Notes: generated by a model not told the origin, from the sequence alone. A DNA stretch of 64,000 nt from Tessaracoccus aquimaris (GCF_001997345.1 NZ_CP019606.1:1488001-1552000), one strand, 5' to 3'. Shown: positions 11,141 through 20,835, counted from the stretch's first letter. Made by a program: numbers and translations.

Positions 11141-11233
11141 ACGGCGGTCGGGGGCCGCCCCTACCCACGGTCAGGGTCGACGTGCCCACGCGTCATACTT
11201 TGGGCCGATTTCGCCGGAAGCCTCAAAATTCGT

Positions 11234-11259
11234 GGAACCTCCGGCGCCGGTCATGCGTT
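11234..11259 (+). promoter_or_regulatory. Candidate ECF-type promoter of sigB
   Basis: GGAAC (11234-11238), 17-base spacer, CGTT (11256-11259). This is the GGAAC-N16/17-CGTT pattern of SigE/SigH-class stress sigma factors, which are known to drive sigB in mycobacteria. Transcription from it would begin around 11266, about 30 bases before the chosen sigB start, and would exclude the upstream GTG at 11258. Confidence 0.55.
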
Positions 11260-11296
11260 GTACAGGGTGACGACTGGCGAAAGGTCTGATTTGAAT

Positions 11297-12229
11297 ATGT
11301 TTACTTCTGCTCGCATGCGTAGTACCGAAGGCATCGACGGCAAGGACGCGGTGGGGCTCTACCTCGACGCGATCGCCAAGACCCCCCTGCTCACCGCCGT
11401 GGGCGAGGTCGACCTTGCTCGCGCTATCGAGGCTGGGCTCTACGCCCAGAAGATCCTCGATGGCGAGGCTACCTCGTCCACCCAAGTGACCGAAGACGAA
11501 CTGCGGGAGGTCGCCGCCGAGGGCGAGCGCGCCATGCAGCAGTTCATCCAGGCGAACCTGCGTCTGGTGGTGTCGGTCGCCCGCAAGTACGGCCGCTCGC
11601 AGATGCCGCTGCTCGACCTGGTCCAGGAGGGCAACACCGGCCTGATCCGCGCGGTCGAGAAGTTCGACTACGCCAAGGGCTTCAAGTTCTCCACGTACGC
11701 GACCTGGTGGGTCCGCCAGGCCATCTCCCGTGGCATCGCTCAGCAGGGACGCATCGTCCGGCTGCCCGTGCACGTCGCCGAGCAGGTCAACCAGGTCTCG
11801 GCCGTGCGCCGCAACCTGGAGCGCCAGCTCGGACGCGAGCCCGAGCTCGGCGAGATCGCCGAAGAGCTCGGCCTTGAGGAGTCGAAGATCGTCGACCTGC
11901 TGCGCTACTCCCGCGACCACGTCTCGCTGGACGCACCTGTCGAGGCTGACGGCGACACGGCGCTCGGCGACCTGATCGCCCGCGAGACGGCCCCCGGGCC
12001 CGACGAGATGGTGCTGGACGCCGAGGAGCGTGCCCGTCTGGAGGAGATGCTCTCCGACCTGGACGAGCGTTCCCAGGACGTCGTGCGGCGCCGCTACGGC
12101 CTGCTCGACGGGCGCCAGGCGAAGCTGGCCGACATCGGCACCCACTGGGGCATCACCGCCGAGCGGGTGCGCCAGATCGAGCGCCAGGCGCTCGCGCAGA
12201 TGCGCGCCCGTCAGGGCGTCGCTGCCTGA
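11297..12229 (+). CDS. sigB: Group 2 (SigB-like) RNA polymerase sigma factor
   Basis: A principal-like, non-essential-type sigma factor of about 310 residues. It lacks the long N-terminal region of SigA but has all core regions: DAVGLYLDAIAKTPLLT (1.2), [57 protein letters not shown] (2.1-2.4, read across positions about 11,565-11,730), and GITAERVRQIERQAL (4.2). Group 2 sigma factors of this kind redirect transcription in stationary phase and stress. ATG 11297 fits the domain start; TTG 11291 has a better spacing from GAAAGG, and ATG 11315 is a third choice. An ECF-type promoter sits just upstream. Confidence 0.9.
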   Translation: MFTSARMRSTEGIDGKDAVGLYLDAIAKTPLLTAVGEVDLARAIEAGLYAQKILDGEATSSTQVTEDELREVAAEGERAMQQFIQANLRLVVSVARKYGRSQMPLLDLVQEGNTGLIRAVEKFDYAKGFKFSTYATWWVRQAISRGIAQQGRIVRLPVHVAEQVNQVSAVRRNLERQLGREPELGEIAEELGLEESKIVDLLRYSRDHVSLDAPVEADGDTALGDLIARETAPGPDEMVLDAEERARLEEMLSDLDERSQDVVRRRYGLLDGRQAKLADIGTHWGITAERVRQIERQALAQMRARQGVAA

Positions 12230-12241
12230 CGCACAACCACT

Positions 12242-12305
12242 AGCCGGACGCGGCCCGTCACGCTTGCCCTCCCTGGGTCGTGGCGGGCCGCCTCCTTGTC
12301 CGGCT
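12242..12305. terminator. Two-part hairpin between sigB and tesB
   Basis: AGCCGGAC (12242-12249) pairs with GTCCGGCT (12298-12305), and inside it GCGGCCCG pairs with CGGGCCGC with flanking CACG/CGTG. It lies between convergent genes and runs into the tesB stop codon, so it can serve both. Confidence 0.6.
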
Positions 12306-13158
12306 ACTGCTCGGCCACCACGCGGATCAACCCCTCCTGCGCGCAGGAGGCAACGGCGGCGCCGTCCTGGAACAGCCGACCCATCGCGAAGCCGCGGGCG
12401 TTGGAGGCCGACGGCGAGATCATGTCGTAGAGCAGCCACCGGTCGACGTGGACGGGGCGGTGGAACCACATGGCGTGGTCGATCGAGGCGGCCTGAAGGC
12501 TCGGCGACAGGAACTCCACCTCGTGCGGGATCGTGGTCACGCTGAGCAGCGTCATGTCGCTCAGGTAGGCAAGCACCGCCGTGTTCAGCAGCGGGGAGTC
12601 GGGCATCGGCTGCTTGGTCCGCACCCACGCGCGCATGCTGCCTCCGTGCCTGGTGGGCTCGGGCCGCGACGCGAGGCGCACCTCCAGTGCGTCCCACTCC
12701 GAGATCAGTGCGACGCCCTCACCGAAGCGTCGCCCTAGCACCTCCGCCAGTTCCGGCGACGCCTCCGGCGGCGCGACGTCGACCGGCGCGCTTGCGCTGT
12801 GGTCGAGACCGGGCTCCGGGTGCTGGAACGACGCCGTCATCTCGAAGATCACCCGGTCCCGCTGCCTCGCGATAACCCGCCGATTGGAGAAGGTGCGACC
12901 GTCGCGCATCACCTCGACGTCGAAGTCGAGGGCCGTGTCCGTCGCCCCCGGGCGGAGGAAGTAGGCGTTCAGGGAGTGCGGGATCCGGTCCTCGGCGACC
13001 GTGCGGGCCGCGGCGATCAGCGTCTGGCCGAGCACCTGGCCGCCGAACAGGCGCTGCAACTTGGTCCTCGGCTGGGGCCCACGGAAGCTCAGCTCGCCCG
13101 TCTGGTCCAGGGCGAACAGGTTGAGCAGCTCGGTCACGTCTTTCGGCACGGGGCCCAT
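12304..13158 (-). CDS. tesB: Acyl-CoA thioesterase II
   Basis: A 284-residue double hot-dog thioesterase that hydrolyses acyl-CoA to free fatty acid and CoA. The first hot-dog carries LFGGQVLGQTLIAAARTV and SLNAYFLRPGAT, followed by the NRRVIARQRDRVIFEMTASFQ strand. The second carries RAWVRTKQPMPD, LAYLSDMTLLSV, the SIDHAMWFHRPVHVDRWLLYDM block and ARGFAMGRLFQDGAAVASCAQEGLIR. The overall motif order and length match E. coli TesB (286). It ends 21 bases upstream in transcription from hrpA on the same strand's far side (hrpA starts at 16974 and ends at 13180), so the two may be co-transcribed. Confidence 0.92.
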   Translation of the reverse strand: MGPVPKDVTELLNLFALDQTGELSFRGPQPRTKLQRLFGGQVLGQTLIAAARTVAEDRIPHSLNAYFLRPGATDTALDFDVEVMRDGRTFSNRRVIARQRDRVIFEMTASFQHPEPGLDHSASAPVDVAPPEASPELAEVLGRRFGEGVALISEWDALEVRLASRPEPTRHGGSMRAWVRTKQPMPDSPLLNTAVLAYLSDMTLLSVTTIPHEVEFLSPSLQAASIDHAMWFHRPVHVDRWLLYDMISPSASNARGFAMGRLFQDGAAVASCAQEGLIRVVAEQ

Positions 13159-13179
13159 CCTCGCACCACCTGGCCGCGA

Positions 13180-16100
13180 CTAGCCAGCTTGGCGGATCGC
13201 CTGCCTGATCCGCTTCGCCGAGATCGGCACGGAGGTGCGCAACTGCTGAGCGAAGAGGCTGACGCGGAACTCCTCGATGAGGAAGGCGATCTCCTCGACC
13301 TCCGGCCGCAGCGGCCCCGCGGGCTGCGCGTCGATCAGCGCGCCGTAGAGGTCCTCCATCTCGTCGACCTGCGCCTGGAGGCCCGCGTCGCGGACCGGGT
13401 TGGCGGGCGCAGCCTCCAGCCGGGCGACCGCCGCCTTCGCGTAGCGGGGAAGCGCCGCGAACCACGGGTCAGGGGTCGCGGAGATGAACCGGTTGAAGAA
13501 CAGGTTGTCGAGTTGCACCGAGACGTCCCTGCCGGCCTGCGTTGACCCGGCAAGCAGCCGCGCGCGGGTCACCTCCGCCAGTGCGTGCGCGGCCGTGTTG
13601 ACGACCTCGAGCGTGCGGCCGGGGCACTCCTGCCGCACCGCGAGCGCTACCCGCTGGTAGCCAGCCGCGTCGCGCACCTCTGCCAGGGGCCCCTGCTCGC
13701 TGGCCAACTGCTCCCCCGCCTTGAGCCATGCGTCGGCGAGCAGGTCGGGGACGCTCGGGTAGGCCGAGTCGGCAAGTGAGAGCTTCTCCAGGCGCCCCAT
13801 GTGCGCCACCACCCATTTCAGCGGCTCCGGGTTGGTCAGCGTCAGGAGCCTGCGGACACCGTGCGCGTGCGACCGGTCGGCCTTTGCCGCCTCGTCCACG
13901 ACGGCGACGCCGACGCTGACTCCCTCGTCGACGAGTGCCGGGTAGCCGACCACCCCCTTCGCGACGCTCGTCTGCCTGGGGATGGCGCCGAACGTCCAGG
14001 ACCGCTGGCCGGTGGTGGCGATGCCGCCCGCGGAGCGGGTCAGCTTCTCGGCGACCTTGGGCGACAGCCGCTCGGAGAGCTCGTCGAGGTCGGTGCCGCG
14101 CGCGATCTCGCGGCCGTTGTCGATGATCACGAAGGTCGGGCGCAGGTGCGAACCCAGCTTGGCCGGGTCGAAGTCCTTGGCGGTGACGACGGTGCCCGTG
14201 AGCGCCGTCAGGGCCCTCGCAAGGCCCGTCGGGAACGAGCCCTCGCGCGGCGCGTCGGCGAGCCACTCCAGCGCGCGGGCGGCGTGGTCGGGGGCAGGCA
14301 CGAAGCTGGTGCGCAGCGACTTCGGGAGGGTGCGGATCAGCTCGGTGGCCAGTTCGCGCCTCAGCCCTGGCACCTGCCAACTGAAGGTGGCGTCGTCGAG
14401 TTGGTTGAGCAGTTCAAGCCGGACGGTGACGGTGACGCCGTCGGAGCCTGCGCCCGGGTCGTAGACGTAGCTGATGGGGAGCTTGTGCTGGCCGACCTCC
14501 CAGCGGTCGGGGAAGTCGGAGGGGCGCAGCAGTTCCGGGTTGACGACCACGTCGTCGAGGGTCAGCCGCGGCCACTGGTCCTCCGGGGTGCGGCGCAGCC
14601 ACTTGTCGAAGGTGGCGCCGGAGACGACCTCGCTTGGCACGCGCGCCTCGAAGAAGGCGTACAGCGCGTCGTCGGAGGCGAGCAGGTCGGGGCGGCGCAT
14701 CCGGTCGGTGACCTTCTCGCCCTCCTTGACGGTCGCCCGGTTGGCGGCGATCAGCTTGCTCCTTGTCTCCCACTCCCCCTCGACCAGGGCGCTGCGGATG
14801 AAGATCTCGCGGGCCTCGACGGGGTGGTCGGCCGCGTAGTTGGTGCGCCGGGCCGCCACGATCGGGACCCCGAACAGGCTGATCTTCTCGTTGGCCTGCA
14901 CCGAGGCGGTGCGGCTGGACCAGTGCGGCTCGGAGACGGTCCGGGTCAGCACGTGGCCGCCGACCTGTTCGACCATCTCGGGGGTGATGGCGGCGACGGT
15001 GCGCGCCCACAGCCGCGACGTCTCGACCAGTTCGAAGGCCATCACCAGCGGCGGGGTGGACCTCGCAAGCGCCGAGCCGGGCTGGATCGCGAACCTGGCC
15101 CCGCGCGCGCCCTGGTACTCCGTGAGAGGGCGGCGCTTGCCCGGTTGCTTCTTAGCGCGCTCCTGTTCGGCGAGGCCGACGTTGGACAGCAGCCCGCTGA
15201 GCAGGCAGGTCAGCACCTCGGGCATCGCGCCGCGCCCCGTGGTGTCGAGGTCCAGTTCGCGGGTGGCCTCCTTCAACTGGGAGACCAGGTCTTCCCACTC
15301 GCGGAACCGGACGAAGCTCAGGTACTCGGAGCGGCACAGCCTGCGGAAGGCGCTGCTGCCCATCTCGCGGCGCTTGGTGCGCAGATAGGTCCAGATGTTG
15401 AGCAGCACCTCGAAGTCGCCGCCCTCGGGCGAGCGGGAGGTCTGTTGCTGCTCGGGCCGGGTTCCCGTGTGGGCGGTGTGGCGCCTCGGCTCGGCCCCCG
15501 ACGGTTCTGGCGCCGGCTCGCTGCCCGGGACCCCTCCCCAGAACCTGCGGTGCAGTTCGTCTGCCTGCTGCTGGAACTCGGCGGGGCGCTCGCGCACGTC
15601 AGGCACCGTCAGTCCGGCGACCAGGACCAGCACCGTCGCAAGTGCGTCGCGCCGTGCGCCCTCGATCAGCATCCGGCCGAGCCTCGGGTCAACCGGCATC
15701 CGCGCGAGCATCCGGCCGGTGCGGGTCAGCCTCAACCGGTCGTGGCGCTTGCGCGGATGGATGGCGCCCAGTTCGCTGAGCACGCGGACGCCGTCGTTGA
15801 TGTGGGAGGTGACGGGGGCCTCCACGAACGGGAACGACTCGATGTCACCGAGGCCGGCCTGCGCCATCAGGAGGATGACGGTGGCGAGGTTGGTGCGCAG
15901 GATCTCCGGGTCGGAGAACTCGGGCCGCCCCGTGAAGTCCTCCTCCGAGTACAGCCGGATCGCAACGCCAGGGCCGACCCGGCCGCAGCGGCCTGCGCGC
16001 TGGTTGGCGGAGGCCTGCGACACCGGCTCGATCGGAAGTCGCTGCACCTTCGTCCGTGCCGAGTAGCGCGAGATGCGGGCGGTGCCCGCGTCGATCACGT

Positions 16101-16974
16101 AGCGGATCCGCGGGACGGTGATGGAGGTCTCTGCGACGTTGGTGGCGAGCACGACCCGGCGGGCCGCCTTCGGCGCGAAGACCCGCTGCTGGTCGGCCGA
16201 GGACAGCCGGGCGAACAGTGGGAGCACCTCGAGTCCGGTGCCGAGGGCGTCGATGGCGTCGGCGGTGTCGCGGATCTCGCGCTCCCCGCTGAGGAACACC
16301 AGGATGTCGCCGGTGGAGGATGTCGTGACGATCTCCTCGACCGCTGAGGTGATCTGGTCGATCTCGTCCTCGCCCTCGTCGGGCTCGCGGTAGACGACGT
16401 CGACCGGATAGGTGCGACCGGACACCTCGACGACCGGGGCGCCGTCGAAGTGCTCGGAGAAGCGGGCGGTGTCGATCGTGGCGGAGGTGACGATGACGCG
16501 CAGGTCGGGGCGCTTGGGCAGCAACTGCTTGAGATAGCCGAGCAGGAAGTCGATGTTGAGGCTGCGCTCGTGCGCCTCGTCGATGATGATCGTGTCGTAG
16601 CGGCTCAGCATCCGGTCGTGGGTCAGTTCCGACAGCAGGATGCCGTCGGTCATCACCTTCACCCGCGTCCTGGCGCTCACCTTGCGCGTGAAGCGCACCT
16701 GGTAGCCGACGAACTCGCCGAGATCGACCCCGCACTCGGACGCGATCCGCTGCGCGACGGTCCGGGCGGCGATCCTGCGCGGCTGCGTGTGCGCGATCCG
16801 CTCCCTGCCCGCGAGCAGGCAGATCTTGGGGAGCTGCGTCGTCTTGCCGGAGCCGGTCTCGCCGGCCACGACGACGACCTGGTTGTCGCGGATCAGTTGC
16901 GCGATGTGTTCCGCCTCCGCCGCGATCGGCAGGGACGGGTCGACCTCGATGGTGGGGGTTGGCTTCCCCGTCAT
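13180..16974 (-). CDS. hrpA: ATP-dependent RNA helicase HrpA
   Basis: A 1,264-residue DEAH-box RNA helicase, close to E. coli HrpA (1,300). Walker A GETGSGKTT is at residues 38-46, DEAH at 132-135, then motif III TSATIDTARF, ATNVAETSITVPRIRYVID, QRAGRCGRVGPG (motif VI), the helicase-associated domain and the long DUF3418 C-terminal region characteristic of HrpA. The start is ATG 16974, just before MTGKPTPTIEVDPSLPI; the open frame continues 301 codons upstream but there it is the shadow of the universal stress gene. It overlaps the stress-protein stop by 4 bases. Confidence 0.93.
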   Translation of the reverse strand: MTGKPTPTIEVDPSLPIAAEAEHIAQLIRDNQVVVVAGETGSGKTTQLPKICLLAGRERIAHTQPRRIAARTVAQRIASECGVDLGEFVGYQVRFTRKVSARTRVKVMTDGILLSELTHDRMLSRYDTIIIDEAHERSLNIDFLLGYLKQLLPKRPDLRVIVTSATIDTARFSEHFDGAPVVEVSGRTYPVDVVYREPDEGEDEIDQITSAVEEIVTTSSTGDILVFLSGEREIRDTADAIDALGTGLEVLPLFARLSSADQQRVFAPKAARRVVLATNVAETSITVPRIRYVIDAGTARISRYSARTKVQRLPIEPVSQASANQRAGRCGRVGPGVAIRLYSEEDFTGRPEFSDPEILRTNLATVILLMAQAGLGDIESFPFVEAPVTSHINDGVRVLSELGAIHPRKRHDRLRLTRTGRMLARMPVDPRLGRMLIEGARRDALATVLVLVAGLTVPDVRERPAEFQQQADELHRRFWGGVPGSEPAPEPSGAEPRRHTAHTGTRPEQQQTSRSPEGGDFEVLLNIWTYLRTKRREMGSSAFRRLCRSEYLSFVRFREWEDLVSQLKEATRELDLDTTGRGAMPEVLTCLLSGLLSNVGLAEQERAKKQPGKRRPLTEYQGARGARFAIQPGSALARSTPPLVMAFELVETSRLWARTVAAITPEMVEQVGGHVLTRTVSEPHWSSRTASVQANEKISLFGVPIVAARRTNYAADHPVEAREIFIRSALVEGEWETRSKLIAANRATVKEGEKVTDRMRRPDLLASDDALYAFFEARVPSEVVSGATFDKWLRRTPEDQWPRLTLDDVVVNPELLRPSDFPDRWEVGQHKLPISYVYDPGAGSDGVTVTVRLELLNQLDDATFSWQVPGLRRELATELIRTLPKSLRTSFVPAPDHAARALEWLADAPREGSFPTGLARALTALTGTVVTAKDFDPAKLGSHLRPTFVIIDNGREIARGTDLDELSERLSPKVAEKLTRSAGGIATTGQRSWTFGAIPRQTSVAKGVVGYPALVDEGVSVGVAVVDEAAKADRSHAHGVRRLLTLTNPEPLKWVVAHMGRLEKLSLADSAYPSVPDLLADAWLKAGEQLASEQGPLAEVRDAAGYQRVALAVRQECPGRTLEVVNTAAHALAEVTRARLLAGSTQAGRDVSVQLDNLFFNRFISATPDPWFAALPRYAKAAVARLEAAPANPVRDAGLQAQVDEMEDLYGALIDAQPAGPLRPEVEEIAFLIEEFRVSLFAQQLRTSVPISAKRIRQAIRQAG

Positions 16975-17971
16975 CCGTGCGTGATGAACAACGGGCACTC
17001 CGCGTGGGCCATCAGGCCGCGCAGCAGGCCGCCGAGCCCAAAGCCCGGAATCGTGGACTCCCCCACGCCGAGCACCAGCAGGTCGTAGTTGGCGCTGCGG
17101 CTGACGAGTTCGTTGATGGGGCTGTCTGCCGCGACCTGCACGTCGTAGACGACCTCGGGGAAGTCGGGGGCGATGCCCTGCGCGATCGCCTCGATGCCGC
17201 CCTGCGCGAAGCGAAGCTGCTCGTCGAGCTGCGACGGGCTGAGCCTGCGGGAGAACAGCCCGACGGGGGGCTGCACCGCGTGCACGACCTCGAGCCGACT
17301 GCCGAGCCGCTGGGCCTGCTGGAAGCCCGCCCGGAGGATCGTCTCCGAGCCGGGCGAGGTCTGCAGACCCACTCCGACGATGCCCTTCGACCCGACGGGG
17401 TCGGGGTGTGCTGCGGCGGAGATCACGATGACGGGGCACGACGCGTTGGCGACCACCGCGACGGAGGTGGAGCCGACGAACATCCGCTCGAGGCCGGAGG
17501 CGGCGCGGCGGCCGACGACCACCAGGTCGGCAACCTCGCTGAGGCGGGCCATCACGCCACCGGGCGAGCCCATCACGACCTCGGTCTTGAGGTGGGCCGG
17601 GTCGAGCCCGATCTCCAGGGCGAGTGCCTTTGCTTCCTCGTTGGCGGTGACTCCCGCTGCCTGCAGCACCTCGGGGTCGTAGACGACGCCCCAGGCGCCC
17701 GCCATCAGGGTGTCGTCGACGGCGTTGACGAGCATCAGTTCCGCGTCGTGACGCTTGGCGGTGTTTGCGCCGAAGCGGACGGCGCGCAGGCCGTCGTCGC
17801 TGCCGTCGACACCGACGACGATGAGCGGGACGTGCGGCTTGGCGGGATCGGAGTCGGTCCCCTCCTCGACGGGCCACGGACGCTTGACCTCGTGGCGCGG
17901 GGTCTCTTCAAGGGTCTCTTGGGGGTCTCCGGATCGACCTGATCGTTGTGGGGGGTGGTGGGCTCAGTCAT
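16971..17971 (-). CDS. Universal stress protein, tandem UspA domains (frame broken by one base)
   Basis: Two UspA domains that bind ATP and act in stress or dormancy. The second begins IVGVGLQTSPGSE and ends at PLFITHG; each has a GRRAASGLERMFVGSTS or VLGVGESTIPGFGLGGLL type GX2GX9G(S/T) nucleotide loop. The first domain's opening PLIVVGVDGSDDGLRAV is in frame with the rest but has no start codon. The real start is ATG 17971, which has AAGGAG 7 bases upstream, and its frame joins if one base is added to the five-G run at 17921-17925. The restored protein is about 333 residues with an acidic/Pro-rich leader of about 50. It is likely co-transcribed with the PNPOx gene 3 bases upstream. Confidence 0.82.
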
Positions 17972-17974
17972 GAG

Positions 17975-18385
17975 TCAACTCCTTTTCGTTCCGGACATCA
18001 CGCGCCCGCTGATGGCGCCTGGGCTGACGGCGATCCACACGGAGCGCTCACCGTCGAGCCAGCTGATCGGCTTGTCTTCGTCCGCCTCGACGCGGGCGGT
18101 GGTTCCCTGCACGAGCACCGACCAGCCGATGATGGCCTCACCGTCGATGTCGTCGACCTCGAAGGCCACCTCTGTTGGCTCGGCGAGCCGCGACAGGCTG
18201 CTTCCCTCGGCCGTCTGGAAGACGACCCTGGAGTCGCTGACCCGGAAGTTGACGGGGACCACGACGATCCCGTTGGCTCCGTGCCACGCGAGCCTGCCGA
18301 CCTCGGCCTCCGCAAGCAGGGCCCAACACTCATCGGCGTCTAGCCGCGAGAAATAGGTCACGCCCTGGCCGGGTTCACTCGTCAT
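17975..18385 (-). CDS. Pyridoxamine 5'-phosphate oxidase-fold protein
   Basis: A 136-residue split-barrel flavin/F420-fold protein. Motifs are DECWALLAEAEVGRLAW near the N-terminus, GIVVVPVNFRVSDSRVVFQTAEGSSLSRL, VAFEVDDIDGEAIIGWSVLVQGTT and a C-terminal WIAVSPGAISGRVM, the pattern of the small actinobacterial PNPOx-like family. These bind flavin or F420 and often reduce small molecules; the substrate is not known. Its pairing with a universal stress protein is common in dormancy-type regulons of actinobacteria, so a stress role is likely. ATG at 18385. Confidence 0.8.
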   Translation of the reverse strand: MTSEPGQGVTYFSRLDADECWALLAEAEVGRLAWHGANGIVVVPVNFRVSDSRVVFQTAEGSSLSRLAEPTEVAFEVDDIDGEAIIGWSVLVQGTTARVEADEDKPISWLDGERSVWIAVSPGAISGRVMSGTKRS

Positions 18386-18478
18386 GGGAGCAGACTATCG
18401 CGCGCGGGCCTGACTTCGCGTCCGCCCGGCATGCTCACCCATCCCGGGTAGGAGACGGCCACGGCCCGCGACGGCCGT

Positions 18479-18490
18479 CGAAACGTTCCG
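18479..18490. promoter_or_regulatory. Possible LacI-type operator upstream of the xylanase
   Basis: CGAAACGTTCCG is a 12-bp near-palindrome (one mismatched pair) resembling CGAAACGTTTCG operators of LacI-family sugar regulators. It is 96 bases before the xylanase start in the 200-base gap 18386-18585, which otherwise holds no evident gene. Motif similarity only. Confidence 0.3.
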
Positions 18491-18585
18491 AAACCCCTGG
18501 CCCCGCGTCGAGGCGCCGACTTATCCTCCGTTTAGTTCCGCCTCGCACCAAAAGGCGGGCGCATCGAGACAAAGGAGTTCATCAG

Positions 18586-19757
18586 ATGCGAACCTTCTCC
18601 CGACCCGTGCGCGGAGGCCTCGCCGTCGCGGCCTCAGCGGCGCTAGCCCTCTCCTCCACACCAGCGGTCGCGGCCGGCCCCACGCTGCGCGACACCGGCC
18701 CCGACCGGCCGTTGATCGGTACCGCCGCCTGGGCATGCGCGACCTGATCGGCTACCAGAAGTCGGCCCCGACAAGGTTCCAGCAGATCCTCGGCGCGCAG
18801 TTCGACTCGATCACCCCCGAGAACGACATGAAGTGGGCCGAGATCCATCCCTCCCCCGGCGTCTACGACTTCGAGCGCGCCGACGCCGTCATGCGCTTCG
18901 CCCAACTGAACAAGCAGCAGGTCCGCGGTCACACGCTGCTGTGGCACAGCCAGAACCCCGCGTGGGTCAACGAGGCGAGCACGACGTGGACCTGCGACGA
19001 GGCCCGCGCGGTCCTGAAGGACCACATCACCACCGTCGTCGGGCGCTACAAGAACAAGATCTACGAGTGGGACGTCGCCAACGAGATCTTCCAGGACACC
19101 TGGGACAACGGGGGCGTGAGGCTGCGCACCGAGGCGAACCCGTTCCTCAAGGCGTGCGCCGCCGATCCGGAGGCGTTGATCGGCGACGCCTTCCGGTGGG
19201 CCCACCAGGCCGACAAGAAGGCGCTGCTGTTCCTCAACGACTACAACGCGGAGGGGATCAACGAGAAGACCGACGCCTACTACGCGTTGGCGAAGCGACT
19301 GCTGGCCGACGGCGTCCCGCTGCACGGCTTCGGCGCCCAGGCCCACCTGAGCCTGCAGTACGGCTACGACGGAGGGCTCGACGCAAACCTGAAGCGGTTC
19401 TCCGACCTCGGGCTCAAGGTGGCCATCACCGAGGCTGACGTGCGCATCCCCGGCGTCGAGGGCCGCGAACCGACGGCCGCCGAGGTCGCCGAACACGCCA
19501 GCCGCCACGTGCGGCTCCTCGAGAGTTGCCTCGCCAACGAGGCCTGCACCAGCTTCACTGTGTGGGGATTCAACGACGACTACTCGTGGGTCCCACAGAC
19601 GTTCGCGGGTGAGGGCTGGGCGACGCTGATGACCGGCGACTACCAGCCGAAGCCGGCCTTCGACGCGATGGTCGCGGCCCTCACGGACGCCAAGCCCGCG
19701 AAGATGCCGTGCGCGAAGAAGCCCGACCTGAAGCCCTGCCAGACGGGCAAGCGGTAA
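18586..19757 (+). CDS. Secreted GH10 endo-1,4-beta-xylanase (frame broken by one base)
   Basis: Glycoside hydrolase family 10, which cuts the beta-1,4-xylan backbone outside the cell. ATG 18586 follows AAAGGAG (18571-18577). Residues 1-31 are a Sec signal peptide (RPVRGG, hydrophobic AVAASAALAL, cleavage after AVAA). The catalytic domain reads ITPENDMKWAEIHPSPG, GHTLLWHSQNPAWV, the acid/base in EWDVANEIF and the nucleophile in VAITEADVRIPG, then TVWGFNDDYSW. The signal-peptide frame and the domain frame disagree; one extra G in the GGG at 18731-18733 joins them into about 390 residues (GTAAWGMRDLIG). No carbohydrate-binding module is attached; the C-terminus has a short Cys/Lys-rich tail. Confidence 0.88.
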
Positions 19758-19803
19758 CGGCCGGCCGGTCGATAGTGGGCCGCCCGGCCCGGGCTGGCCC
19801 CTA

Positions 19804-19889
19804 GCGTTGAGCAGTAGCGCGGGTTCGTTGGTCGGAGAGCCGCGTTGTAGCGTTCCAATCGGAAACGAACACGCAATGCTGCTCAACGC
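19804..19889. repeat. Inverted-repeat element B of the GTTGAGC family
   Basis: GCGTTGAGCAG (19804-19814) and CTGCTCAACGC (19879-19889) are perfect inverted ends of an element exactly 86 bp long, the same length as element A. Read on the opposite strand it begins GCGTTGAGCAGCATT, identical to element A, and then shares TTCGTT. It fills much of the 181-base gap between the convergent xylanase and YbjN-like genes. Confidence 0.7.
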
Positions 19890-19938
19890 CTGCGCAGCCC
19901 AAAGGCCGGGCCGCTCGACGACGCGCGGGGGTTGAGCG

Positions 19939-20835
19939 TCAGAGCGACTGGAACGTGGTGCGACCGCCGAGCCGGGCGGCCAGTTCGTCGTCGATGCCGT
20001 CGGCGATCTGGCTGACCGCCCGCAGCGCCTGCTGCAGGTGGGCGGGCACGAAGGGCTGGGACGGGACCGACAACTGCACGAAGACCCGATCGCGGTGCAG
20101 GGAGAACCGACCGAAGCGGGACTCGACGTTGAGGTCGTTGAGCACCTCACAGGCCCGCGAGCGCCCGGCGACGTCGTGCACGAGCGGCGCGAACAGCAGC
20201 AGTTCCGCGGCGTCGCTTGTCGAGCGCAGGAACACCATGGTCGACCCGACGCGAATCGCCACGTCGCCCTGCTCGTTGCGCAGCGTCGGGTGCCCGAACT
20301 CGCGGCGCAGGATCTCGTCGACGAGTTGGTCGAGCTCGGCCTGGCTCGCGGTGCGCACCGGGGTCTCGTCCTTGCTGAGCGGGCGCGGGGCGAGCGGCGT
20401 CCAGGTGCTCTCCCCCTTGAGGATCTCCGCCAGCTGGTCCGGCTCGAGGAAGATGGGGTGCAGCACGCCGAACACGTCGGCGAGCGTGTCCGTTGCGAGC
20501 CGGGCCAGCTCCGCGGAGGCCTCCTGGTCTGTCAGGGTGTGGAAGAAGGGCTCTCCGTCGGCCGGTTCGCTCCAGCCGAGCGCCCGCAACTGCTGCTCCT
20601 CGTCGGGGGTCGCCTGCCCGGCGGCCGATCCGGCGACGTAGGCGCCGATCTGCTCGGGTGCCACCATCGAGAAGCGGATCCCGGCGCGCGGCGCGTCCTC
20701 GGCGGTTGAGGCGACCGAGATGTTGAGGTCGGCCGTCGCGTCCATGACCGAGAGCACCTCGTCGAGTCGGCGGGAGAACTCGTCCCACGCCTCCTTCTGG
20801 GTGTTGTCGAAGTCGAAGTCCTGATAGTCACTCAC
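19939..20835 (-). CDS. YbjN/T3SS-chaperone-like fold protein, function unknown
   Basis: A 298-residue actinobacterial protein with two YbjN-like (type III secretion chaperone-like) alpha/beta domains. The C-terminal half shows the typical pattern GDVAIRVGSTMVFLRSTSDAAELLLFAPLVHDV followed by RACEVLNDLNVESRFGRFSLHRDRVFVQLSVP, with LQQALRAVSQIADGIDDEL at the end. Such domains bind partner peptides; no enzymatic motif is present. GTG 20835 is chosen because GGAGG precedes it and the acidic SDYQDFDFDNTQ N-terminus is natural. The gene is divergent from the alpha/beta hydrolase and cobK. Its role cannot be inferred further. Confidence 0.7.
   Translation of the reverse strand: MSDYQDFDFDNTQKEAWDEFSRRLDEVLSVMDATADLNISVASTAEDAPRAGIRFSMVAPEQIGAYVAGSAAGQATPDEEQQLRALGWSEPADGEPFFHTLTDQEASAELARLATDTLADVFGVLHPIFLEPDQLAEILKGESTWTPLAPRPLSKDETPVRTASQAELDQLVDEILRREFGHPTLRNEQGDVAIRVGSTMVFLRSTSDAAELLLFAPLVHDVAGRSRACEVLNDLNVESRFGRFSLHRDRVFVQLSVPSQPFVPAHLQQALRAVSQIADGIDDELAARLGGRTTFQSL

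Noticed and set aside
13801..16347. 848-residue plus-strand open frame opposite hrpA
   Set aside because: Antisense shadow of hrpA, rich in Gly/Arg/Ala and without any conserved motif.
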